Assembly: GCA_023362775.1 (NCBI GenBank)
Contig: JALMGJ010000006.1
Span: 53,125,501 to 53,189,500, forward strand
DNA length: 64,000 bases
Source of the DNA: Charina bottae
Taxonomy: Eukaryota; Chordata; Lepidosauria; Squamata; Charinaidae
Direction of reading: 5' to 3'
Below the pieces are notes generated by a model that saw only the letters and a list, made by a program, of their open reading frames with translations, ran no database searches and was not told where the DNA came from. The position numbers and the translations under genes are program-made. Of the stretch, positions 24,063-33,043 are shown piece by piece; positions within the stretch are counted from its first letter, which is position 1; every line of letters begins with the position of its first letter.

Positions 24063-24287
24063 CAGTAGTCATCACCTGCCATACATTTTTCATATACTGG
24101 GCCATCTAGTTCCTTGGTATCTGGGAAAATGATCTCCTGATGAATTATAATGGTTTTGATGATTTCATTTACATGAGCCTGGCATGACACTTGTTCTTGT
24201 ATATCTGGAATGGGCATTAATGTTGGGCCAAAACAAATGGCCAGATTATAAGGATCCATCATGTTTTCATCGCTGTACTGAGAAAGG
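24063..24287 (-). CDS. SRGAP1: SRGAP1 exon 17, RhoGAP C-terminal part
   Basis: 225 nt. Completes His, then LSQYSDENMMDPYNLAICFG, PTLMPIPDIQEQVSCQAHVN, EIIKTIIIHQEIIFPDTKEL, DGPVYEKCMAGDDY, and TG of the Cys codon finished by exon 18. NMMDPYNLAICFGPTLM is the conserved RhoGAP block near the catalytic groove (N-x-x-NLA-x-x-F-x-P class). Acceptor AAACAG, donor GTAAGT. About residues 637-712. Confidence 0.97.
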
Positions 24288-25421
24288 CTGTTTAAAAAAA
24301 GAATGAAAGAAAATAAGTATTTTATGGTCCTTGCTTACTCTTCTGCAATGAAACTGCATACTTCTAACTTTCACTGTACTTGTTCCATGAACGTCATTGC
24401 ACTGTACACTGAACTATTAAAATACCAATTTAATTAAAAAATCTTTTCCAGGCTGGTAATTCCATTAAGGTACATAATGATGAATATATGGTAATTTATA
24501 GTAACAATATATCTAAAGCAGATCAACAACTTTGAGATAATTCAAGATTAACACCCTCCCCCCTCAAAAAAAAGACTTGAACCTCAGGTAATCACAATAA
24601 TGTTTATACATCTGAAGGATATGGAATAGGATTTAGAAAAGAAAGAGCTGTTCTCTAACTTGAAGGAAAGATCATAGGCTCTTGACTTGCATGAAAATTA
24701 AAATGAAGTCTTAAAATGAAGCTCTTTACATATTGAGAACTTTCTGAAATATGTTGATTGATGCCTGTGCCAGACAGGATTCCCAGTGTGCTCTATAATT
24801 AGACTTAAATTGACAGATGCAAGCTGCTGAAGGCAATAGCTGAAATGTACTTTATGATCTTATTCTGTATTAGCATTGTGGGTGCATACTTTTTGCTAAA
24901 CTGCTATTTTGAAACTTAGACCTCTGATGTCTAAATAATAACAACAATACAATGTTGTTATTATTTTACAAGTTATTGGTAATCCAAGCATAGAAATACT
25001 GCATATACATTCTGTGAATTAGAAAACTTTTGTCTTAAAAAGTTTGCAAATATTGCCCAGACCTAAATATTCACCATCTTATCTTAGGAGACTGAGATGT
25101 CATCTTATTTATTGTTTAAAGCCTGGATTCCAAAGGTAGTCCGCAAGGGCAACAATATGCCCACAACATGTCCCTTGGTGCCTGCCAAACTCCTTGGCTT
25201 ACCCAATCTTATTTTAACAATATTTTAATTGATAAGTGGATAGGAAGTTAACAAAGAAAAACTCAATCTCAGACATAATCTGCTGTACCAACAATGCCTC
25301 TGGCATTGTAAAGATATGTTTGTGTGTGTGCAGTCCAAGGCTTGTTTTGAAACTGTGCCCACCTGCCCAGGTTAAAAACAAAGTAAACTGGGATGACAGA
25401 GAGCATCCTCGTAAGCTAGAG
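24288..25421. other. Intron 16, right-hand part on the gene strand
   Basis: AT-rich intron without recognised features. Confidence 0.4.
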
Positions 25422-25526
25422 CAGTGTTTCTCAACCTTGTCAACTTTAAGATGTGTGGATTTCAACTGCCAGAATTCTGGGAGTTGAACTCCACACATCT
25501 TACGTTGCTGAGGTTGAGAAACACTG
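25422..25526. mobile_element. hAT-type MITE, 105-bp near-perfect palindrome
   Basis: Ends CAGTGTTTCTCAACCTTG and ...TGAGGTTGAGAAACACTG. The interior AAGATGTGTGGATTTCAACT pairs with AGTTGAACTCCACACATCTT around a central CCAGAATTCTGG. Flanks agctagag / ggttaaag (25414-25421, 25527-25534) match at 5 of 8 with only transitions, consistent with a decayed 8-bp duplication. Confidence 0.85.
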
Positions 25527-25857
25527 GGTTAAAGAGAGAGATGGGGAAAAATGGATAAATTCTGATTCACCACACCATTATGGCAAGTTTCTGTAACATC
25601 CGCTCAAAATTCCAAATGTGCCCACTGGCCCAGAAAGTTTACGGATTCTTTGTTTAAATTACACACTAACTGAATCCACATTTATAAGTGAGATGAGGGG
25701 AAAAAACAAGCTGTGCTTGAAATTTGCTGTACATTTCATTCACATGAATATGGCTTTGTATTAATGTATGTAACATTAATCATTCAGTGTCCAATATATT
25801 CTGTGATGATGGAAATGAGAACCTCATACATTGTTATCCCATCCTAAAGTATATCTG

Positions 25858-25961
25858 AAGAAATTACTGAAGCTTTCTTTTTTTTAGTTTATTGATTTTC
25901 AGAGTATAGATAAAATACAAAATAGAAACTGTAGTTTCTAAGAAATTACTGAAGCTTTCTT
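25858..25961 (-). mobile_element. Tiny retroinsertion with 22-bp target duplication
   Basis: The same 22 bp (AAGAAATTACTGA...CTTTCTT) occurs at 25858-25879 and 25940-25961. The 60-bp insert between them, read on the minus strand, contains CAATAAAC and ends in a run of A directly before the duplication. That is the product expected of LINE-type target-primed insertion of a 5'-truncated polyadenylated RNA. The source RNA is not recognised. Confidence 0.75.
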
Positions 25962-26131
25962 AAAAAACAAACAAACCCAACATTATGCTGTCATGCAACT
26001 GTACAAGCTTCAATTTTCAAGTCCTCCCTACTATTTCTATGACATTGTCACTTAAACAGCTAATTCCCGTTTGCTTGAAAATCATTCCTCTTCTGCCAAT
26101 TAAAATAACACAGTCTCTGTTAAAATCAAAT

Positions 26132-26132
<1 letters not shown>

Positions 26133-26173
<41 letters not shown>

Positions 26174-26215
26174 TCTCTCTCTGTCTCACACACACACACA
26201 CACACACACACACAT

Positions 26216-26271
<56 letters not shown>
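26133..26271. repeat. Compound microsatellite (TC)n(CA)n(TC)n(CA)n
   Basis: About 139 bp of alternating (TC) and (CA) blocks. On the gene strand this is (TG)n(AG)n(TG)n(AG)n, beginning 51 nt downstream of the exon 16 donor site. Open frames across it are artefacts of the repeat. Confidence 0.98.
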
Positions 26272-26273
<2 letters not shown>

Positions 26274-26322
26274 CCTTCTCAAAATATCTGAAATATTCTT
26301 ATAGGAAGTTAAAGCTACTTAC

Positions 26323-26428
26323 TGATTGAGGAAGGCAAAGAGATATCTTAGTAATATGAGGACTGATCTGGGCAATGTCAGCAAGAGTTTACGTATGTGA
26401 AGAGCTCTCTCATAGAGATTTTCCGTTC
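26323..26428 (-). CDS. SRGAP1: SRGAP1 exon 16, RhoGAP
   Basis: 106 nt. GA completes Arg, then TENLYERALHIRKLLLTLPR, SVLILLRYLFAFLN and CA of a His codon finished by exon 17. RhoGAP helices leading to the NHL..S segment, about residues 602-637. Mammalian SRGAP1 as recalled has IVMRYLF where this reads ILLRYLF. Acceptor GTTACAG, donor GTAAGT. The donor is followed after 51 nt by a long TG/AG microsatellite. Confidence 0.97.
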
Positions 26429-26484
26429 CTGTAACATCAAGTAGACAAATTGGTTATGATTGGCTATTGAAAGAATAGAATAAC

Positions 26485-26580
26485 TTTCCACTATGTTGGG
26501 CCACAACTCAAGATGTGTTGGGTTATATGGCATTTGACAATTATGGGAATTGTACTTCAACACATTTGGAGGACACTAGA
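26485..26580. mobile_element. Possible hAT-type MITE relic
   Basis: Contains CTCAAGATGTGTTGGGTTAT and, inverted, GGGAATTGTACTTCAACACA, the arms of the common 'ATGTGTTGGACTACAATTCCC' palindrome. Ends are eroded. Confidence 0.4.
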
Positions 26581-27093
26581 GTATAGACTACATGAGAGTA
26601 CAAAGTGGACATATTAACCTGTTCTAAGATTTCCTGTTGACATTAATTACATGAACAAGTTCCAAAGGCTTGTGAATGGTTAATTTATCCAATTAGGATC
26701 TTTGTCTATATATGGAAGGAGAAAAATATGCTTCCCTGCTTATGCTTGTTAGTTCAGTGGATACAGAAGATTTCTCATCCACCCTGGATGTACTCAGGGC
26801 CAAAGTATATCTGATCTTAAGTGTATTAAGTGCTCTTAAGTGCAAGGTTTTATTTTTTAAAAATGTTAAAGTACGTATATTGAAATACTAGTTTGAAATG
26901 AAGAACTTTCACACTTTGCTTTCCTCAGATGAGTTTCCAATCCCAAATTAATCCTCTATACTTGCAATTCACACTGCAAAAATAGTCCCATTTTCTATTC
27001 CCTACAACTGAATATTGATTCAGATCAAGCTATGTGTGCTGGCAATTTGGGAGTATTAGTTTAAAATATTTAATAAGGTAATAGTTCCTAATA

Positions 27094-27307
27094 CAGGTAG
27101 TCTTTGTTTAGCAACTGCCTCGTTTAGCAACCATTCAGTTAAAATGGTGATGAAAAAATAACTTTAACACCAATCCTCGCTTTTATGACCTTCACAGGTC
27201 TGTAAAGCAAAGGAAAGCTGAAGTAAGATCATAAGTACAGTCATAGTTTCACTTAGTGACCGCTAAGTTGCTGGTCCCAATCGTGGTTGCTAAACAAGGA
27301 CTACCTG
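27094..27307. mobile_element. Tc1/mariner-type MITE with TA target duplication
   Basis: 214 bp. Left end CAGGTAGTCTTTGTTTAGCA; right end, reverse-complemented, CAGGTAGTCCTTGTTTAGCA; each is bordered by TA (27092-27093, 27308-27309). Short subterminal repeats GTTTAGCAAC recur inside. No transposase, so non-autonomous. Confidence 0.85.
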
Positions 27308-27639
27308 TAGTGCAATCACATGCATGGCTACTTTAAAGTCAGTCATAATAGAATTCACTCCCAAGCAACTTGTATGCTAAAGCTTAGATTTGAATGTTCT
27401 CAAGAACAGCATAGCTGCTTTCTTGTCATTTGTGCTGAACTGAAGAAAATGCTAATGCTACTGTAGATGGTATATCTGAGAAATGTTACAACTCAGGTAT
27501 GGTTTGCTTATGAGTGCCTGTTCAACTTGTTTACTATGTACAGTATATGAAGGCTGTATCTGTGCCTGATAACTGAATGGATGCCATTATTATTCCCTTA
27601 TACAAGGAGAAATATATTTACTGTATATACTAATTTATA

Positions 27640-29100
27640 AGATTGTTGAACTGTTTCATTCCAGATGCTCAAGGTGGTGACTGCAGGAATGAAGGCAAAA
27701 GCTACATGGGATTAGTTTGCTTTGGCCGAATTCTGTTTGACAGACAACAAGAGGTAACAGTGACAAATTTTGGGAACTGCAGTGCAGCTTTATGCCAGGC
27801 AGGAGGTGCACAGACCATATTTTTGCTCTTTAAGAGGTCACTGAAATATGCATACATGCAAAAAAGAAAGTTTATTGTATAATAATTAACTTAGAGAAAG
27901 TATAGGTTAAAGTAAACACACTTTTATGTTTATGGAATCTCTCATATGAATATAGAGGTGGAAGTTGGTTGCTGGATGCAGTAAGAGTGGTATATGATGA
28001 ATGTAAAGCATATGTGAGAATCAACAGAATGCTCAGTCAATGGTTCAACTTTGAGCAGGGAATAAGTAAAAAATGTATAATGCTCCCTTGGTGGATGAAT
28101 GTATTTATGGATAAATGTAGGAGGACAGTTGTAGGTGACATTAGAGATATGTAGCTGAATATATAAATGCATATGTATTTGTATGCAAAAATACAAATGT
28201 GATGCTGTGCTGTTTGCTAAGAACCCAAATGATTTTCAATGAATGTTTGATAAATTATATGATGTAATAAGGAGTACAGATCTGCAAATTAAAGTATCAA
28301 AGACCAAAGCAGTTAAGTTTGATAGGGAAAATCATGTGAATGCCTAAAAGTTATACATACATGGTGAAAATGAGAGCAAGGAAATGAATTTGTGTACTTT
28401 GGTAGAATGTTTTAAAGATGGGAAAATGGATGGAAAATTTTAAGACATACAAATATTGGTAGAAAGACAGTTGGCACTATGCAGTATATTGAAAAGAATG
28501 GAAAGAAAGAAGCAAAATGGTTACGTATAAGAACATGCTTCTTCCCACTTCATTATATGGTATGTAAGGAGAAACATACAAGTAATTTGAATACAGTAAT
28601 AAAAGGGTCTTTTATGTAGTGTGTGTAGAAAAAGGAAAAAGGATAGGGTTAAGAATGAATGAGTGCTGAATGAAGATGGACTGAATACAAAAATGGGTAA
28701 CTAATACAAAAGAAGTATGTTGTGGTGCTATGACTATATAGAATAAATAAATGACAACTGATTCAAACTAAATACACAAAGAAGAGTGAATGGATCAAAA
28801 GGAAAAGGAAGTTTTAGTTGGATGGAACAGGTGAGATTCTCAGAAAGAGAGAGGTAAGGCTTAAAAAACAACAGGCAATGTATGAAGTGGCATATGGGAG
28901 TGATGGAAGCCAGGATGGTTTGCAAAGATACTATGGAGATGTATAGTGCATCATGCTGGTATAAACAAGATTTAATTAGATTTCCTTTTCTTTTTTCAAA
29001 ATTAATGCCTTTAATTTCTTTAGCTTCGTTTTTCTTAATTCTTTTTTGTGCTTTGCATAATATTGCTTATCCAGAAAGGGAATGATATAGTGCGTATATA
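27640..29100 (+). mobile_element. Decayed non-LTR LINE, unassigned family (copy A)
   Basis: Plus-strand translation gives reverse transcriptase pieces: LLDAVRVVYDECKAYVRINR, SQWFNFEQGISKKCIMLPWW (the RQGCVMSP-type block), MNVFMDKCRRTVVGDI, then DDAVLFAKNPNDF and IKVSKTKAVKF, then YFGRMFKDGKMD. The C-terminal region is only in fragments. The tail near 28990-29090 (AATATTGCTTATCCAGAAAG) recurs in the copy at 44.5-45.1 kb. Many stops; an old copy. The family is not BovB or CR1; I cannot name it securely. Confidence 0.65.
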
Positions 29101-29506
29101 TGTATGTGTGTCAAAAAATATTCTCGTGTTGGTGCCAACTGAATTTCCTACAGAAGAATGCTGTGAAATCAGAATGATATCATAAAAGCAGCCCTGTCCT
29201 TCGTATAAACATAATATAGTACATTAACCAATGGTACTCAGAGTGGGGCTCACCTAATAAGCCAGTTTAAATAACTATACAAGAGAGACAGTCTGGGTGC
29301 TACATAGGCAGTATACCTTGTTCTTACTGAAAGGAGAATGCAGATTCAAAAACACATTTGTTAAAATGGATGCACATAAATAACTAAGATGGCAGTAAGC
29401 TGTCCTATGTAAAGCTGTGGTAGAATAGAAGTTTCTGGGCAAATAATAAAATTTCACTTATTAAAATGACCATTCAAAACACATGAAAGCAGCAAATTTA
29501 ACTTAC

Positions 29507-29641
29507 TGACACAAGAAATAAGATCATTAAATCTTTCCTTAGGAAAAATAGGATTCTCCAGCCCTCGGAAATAGAGCTTCAGTACTCCAGCAACTGAGTT
29601 AATATCATGGTTACTTTGGTCGTCTGCCAAAGGATTTTCAC
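29507..29641 (-). CDS. SRGAP1: SRGAP1 exon 15, RhoGAP
   Basis: 135 nt. GT completes Gly, then ENPLADDQSNHDINSVAGVL, KLYFRGLENPIFPKERFNDL, ISCV, and A of the Arg codon finished by exon 16. Contains the conserved RhoGAP block (D)INSVAGVLKLYFRGLENPxFP, equivalent to the 'VASLLKxFLRELPEPL' motif that contacts the GTPase. About residues 557-602. Donor GTAAGT, acceptor TTGTAG. Confidence 0.97.
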
Positions 29642-30031
29642 CTACAAAAATAAATCAGATTAAATACTTACAGGCGTTCGATCTTGACAGCATTCTTCTA
29701 TATAAGATTCTGAGCTATACTAAATAAATAATGGTCATCCTGAAATTGGAATGAATGTAACAGGGACTAAAATATTTCTCAAATATATATATCTTTCCCA
29801 CTGGGGTATGGACTCTGACTGCATTCTTTGTAATTATAATACAGTGCAGAGTATACAGTCTTGAAATCGCATACTTTTTCAGCTCAAAGAAAAATGTACC
29901 CTTGAGTACTGGGCTAGAGGTTAGATAAGCCTCTTTTGTAATGTTTTAGGAGAATAATTGCAATTGCCCTTGGATGTACTATGTTCTATTGTTGCTTTTA
30001 GTTTTGTTTTGGTTATTTTAAAAATCTATAC

Positions 30032-30302
30032 CAGGGCTTTCCAAAGTTTTCCCACGGCGACACACCAACCGCCGTTGGTGTGTCGCCGCGGGAAAACCTG
30101 GAAGTGCCGCCGTTGCGGCAGCACGCAAAAACCTGGAAGTGCTGCTACCGCTTTCAGGTTTTTGCGCACCGCTGTTGGTGTGTCGCCGCGGGAAAACCCG
30201 GAGGCGCTGATGATGATCAGCGCTTCCGGGTTGTGTGGCGACACACCAGAATGTGTGTGGCGACACACTTTTGTGTCGCCACACACAGTTTGGAAAGCTC
30301 TG
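30032..30302 (+). mobile_element. GC-rich hAT-type MITE, copy 3 (longest)
   Basis: 271 bp with a perfect 8-bp target duplication ATCTATAC (30024-30031, 30303-30310). Left end CAGGGCTTTCCAAAGTTTTC; right end ...CACACAGTTTGGAAAGCTCTG. The interior holds two direct copies of TTGGTGTGTCGCCGCGGGAA and two of CAAAAACCTGG or close variants, plus an AGCGCTTCCGGG hairpin absent from copy 4. Long open frames in several phases are a by-product of the high GC content. Confidence 0.9.
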
Positions 30303-30310
30303 ATCTATAC

Positions 30311-31713
30311 GTTAGGCACCCAGAGTTGCAATTTGCAAGTTGGGTGGCCATATTCATTTATTGACTGATTAAATAAATAAATAAGCATTCAGCAGAATGT
30401 CAGCTACGAAAAAATATATTACTCTAGATTACTCATGCAAATACTAAATTCAGTCATCCTTAACCTGAGCATGATCCAGATGTGTAGACATCAGAATTCT
30501 CAGACTTCTCAACAAATGCAAGGTTGCTAAAGAATTCTGGGAATTGAAGTCCTCATATATGGAAGGCACTTGGGAAAGACTGATTTGGTTTATTTATGGG
30601 CTAAATTAATCTATTATAATCAGGCTGAATGGAATTCCAGTCCTCCTGAGAAGCTAAGGACTGCATTGGTTAAATAAGTCTTTACAACTATTTTCATTCA
30701 AGTCGTATACTATACAAATACTGACTTATTTAACCTTATACCTTTCTTTGAGGTGAAAAAGTAATCAAAGAGATTTTAAGAAAATGTGCTCTGCATTGCA
30801 TTGTGATTACAAAGAATGGATTCTAAAGCCAAACTCCAATAGAAAAGATGAAGATTTTAAGGACTGCATGTGTATTTTAAAAAAGGACTGCTACAAGTTT
30901 GAAATATAGTTTTAACACTATCCATTTTATTAAATTCATTTATTAAGCGACTAATTTAAACAAAACTTTAGAACCTGACTGGTAATAATAAGTAATTAAG
31001 ACAGCAAGTTCTGTTCATTAAATAACCTGGAAAACTAATGTATTCTTTGAGGGTTTTTTAAACCTCACCAAAATAATACCACGTAAAATTTAAGGATATA
31101 GAGAAAACTTTGCAGAAGAATATTAATCTACTCTAGCAATTAATTCTTTTCTTTTCACAATGATCAACAAAGTATTTGTGAAAAACCCAACAGGAAGACA
31201 TGTCAGTGACAGGAACCTATACTCAGGTGGCCTTTTTCTGATAAAGATGCAGTTGAAACACACCATAACACAGACAAAAATCCTGTCCAATGCCCCGATT
31301 CCCAACTTTCTCCATCTAGGATTGCCAATTCCAGCTGAAACTAGTCATGAGATTTTACTCTTTCCTAATAAATGTGTGCATAATTTTTAAATTTGTAATC
31401 CATAAATATATCTGAAAGAATTTTTCAAACATTATTTCCCCCCCCCCCAAAAAAAAAAAAAGAAGGAGGAGGAAGAGGAGAAGAAAATAAATGGAAAAAT
31501 GGAACACGACTGGATTTTGCTGACATAAGATGGGGGAAGAAGTAACTGAACAAAGAAGGAAGAAACTGCCTGTTTAACAATTACAAAATGGATTAAATTC
31601 AGGAGTGAGCCATTACTCTTAAGCAATAGTTAAGGCTACCATATCTGGGCTGCAATAATATGGATGGTCACAAGATGACAGCAGAGCTACAGTAAACTCT
31701 TTTTGCTGCTAGC
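30311..31713. other. Intron 14 segment with a possible hAT relic
   Basis: AT-rich. 30455-30590 resembles a degraded hAT MITE (CCAGATGTGTAGACATCAGA ... AGAATTCTGGGAATTGAAGT). A C-run followed by an A-run is at 31439-31461. Nothing else recognised. Confidence 0.4.
31439..31461. repeat. Homopolymer junction C(n)A(n)
   Basis: About ten C followed by about thirteen A, then purine-rich GAAGGAGGAGGAAGAGGAG. Confidence 0.8.
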
Positions 31714-31724
31714 TAGTGCCTATG

Positions 31725-32048
31725 GGGCATGGTGGCTCAGCGGGTAAGACGCCAGGCTTGTCGATCGCAAGTTCGGAGGTTCGAATCCCTAGCCCCGCGT
31801 GACGGAGTGAGCTCCCGCACTCGCCCCAGCTCTTGCCAACCTAGCAATTCGAAAGCATGCAAATGCAAGTAGATGAATAGGTACCATTTCAGTGGGATGG
31901 TAACAGCGTTTCACGCGCGTCATGCCAGCCACATGACTGCAGAAGCGTCTTCGGACAGCGCTGGCTCTTTGGCTAACAAACGGAGATGAACACCAGCCCC
32001 TAGAGTTGGACACGACAGCACAAATGTGCAGGGGGAACCTTTACCTTT
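31725..32048 (+). mobile_element. Sauria-type tRNA-derived SINE, copy 1
   Basis: Head carries RNA polymerase III boxes: A box TGGCTCAGCGG (31733-31743) and B box GGTTCGAATCC (31778-31788). The central body is AGCTCCCGCACTCGCCCCAG and GCATGCAAATGCAAGTAGAT. The 3' part is AGAGTTGGACACGACAGCAC, related to the BovB 3' end, ending ACCTTTACCTTTTA. Target duplication TAGTGCCTATG at 31714-31724 and 32049-32059. It is a retroposon and not a tRNA gene. Inserted in the intron antisense to SRGAP1. Confidence 0.93.
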
Positions 32049-32254
32049 TAGTGCCTATGAAGTTCAGATATGGTAGTGTTATTTGAAGCCAATCTCCAAA
32101 GCTATCTATGTTTTTTAAGATCAATTACACTAATTTCTTTGTTTTTCTATTCTTCTCAGTGAATAAAAGGTTCCCTCCCCTTCACTGATAATAGTTTAGG
32201 AGAAGAGATTTTATGGTATGATAGTACATATGCACAGGAAAAATGATAAATCAC

Positions 32255-32332
32255 CTCTCTCAAATGAATTTTTAATATCATTGACCTCCACCTGAGAGCC
32301 CGAGACCCTGAAAATGCCCTGGTGTTGAAGAC
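32255..32332 (-). CDS. SRGAP1: SRGAP1 exon 14, RhoGAP arginine finger
   Basis: 78 nt. GT completes Gly, then LQHQGIFRVSGSQVEVNDIK and NSFER, and G of the Gly codon finished by exon 15. GIFRVSGS is the RhoGAP signature with the catalytic arginine finger (the Arg of GIFR, about residue 539), intact. This supports an active GAP. Acceptor TTTTTCAG, donor GTGATT, a weak non-consensus donor after the first two bases. Confidence 0.97.
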
Positions 32333-32489
32333 CTGAAAAACAACAGTAATAAAGAAATACATGAAATTCAATGTGATGTTTCAAATGAGGGGAAATATTG
32401 GCATCTTAGTCCTTTATTTATTACATTTATATATAACCTTTCACTAAGACTCCTCAAAGCAGCTTACTGCACTTTGAAATGCAATGCTG

Positions 32490-32625
32490 ACTTGCCAATA
32501 GAAGAGAATATCTGTAGCTCTGGGTTGAACTGTGGAGTCCTTGGTGCTCTCTGAGCTTGATTGTTTGCTTGCAGACAACCAAGCAAGCAACCAAGCTCAG
32601 AGAGCACCAAGGACTCCACAAAGCT
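32490..32625. mobile_element. Penelope-like element remnant, perfect hairpin
   Basis: Starts TAGAAGAGAATATCTGTAGC, the border shared with the 60.3-kb copy. A 29-bp arm (32531-32559, TGTGGAGTCCTTGG...GAGCTTG) is exactly complementary to 32592-32620. The pairing continues with one mismatch through TTGTTTGCTTG / CAAGCAAGCAA, leaving an 8-nt loop. This is two head-to-head terminal pieces of a Penelope-like retroelement with nothing in between. Confidence 0.75.
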
Positions 32626-32982
32626 AACTTCTTCCCCCAGAGCAAGGATTCCTTTTCTTGCTTGATCCTGGCCCCTCTTCCTCCCTTCGCTCCATTGCTT
32701 CATACAGTACAATCCAATTGATCCCTTTCTTATTGCTGTCTGAGTTAATGTCCTGTCCTTACTGTTTTGTTTTATTCCCCACCAAGCCCTTCCCTCTTTT
32801 TAGTGCTCCTCCTACTTTTCAACAGGGAGGTTCTTTCATTCAAGACTAAAGTTTCATTATTCTTCCTAACTGTAATTGGAAAGGGATTAGAACATTCAGA
32901 AAAAAGCATCATTATTAAGCACAACATTCTTAAGAAAAACAGCAACAAGTGGGATTAAGTTAAAAAGCATTTTAGAACTCAC

Positions 32983-33043
32983 CGTACAAATTGATAAATC
33001 GGATACAGCTTTCTACAATGAGGGGGATTACTTGTCCTGAGTC
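32983..33043 (-). CDS. SRGAP1: SRGAP1 exon 13, start of RhoGAP
   Basis: 61 nt, phase 0 in: DSGQVIPLIVESCIRFINLY, then G of a Gly codon finished by exon 14. First helix of the RhoGAP fold (IPLIVESCIRFI), about residues 511-531. Acceptor CTCAACAG, donor GTGAGT. Confidence 0.97.

Noticed and set aside
25985..26329. 114-codon and 84-codon frames rich in Ser-Leu, Thr-His or Cys-Val
   Set aside because: Translation of the dinucleotide microsatellite.
30018..30368. Open frames of 86-136 codons on both strands
   Set aside because: By-product of GC-rich hAT-type copy 3. The same false frames appear at copy 4 (49366-49765).
31725..31800. tRNA gene
   Set aside because: Has pol III boxes, but the sequence is the head of a 324-bp Sauria SINE with target duplication and does not form a complete tRNA. 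The same applies to 56.64-56.71 kb.
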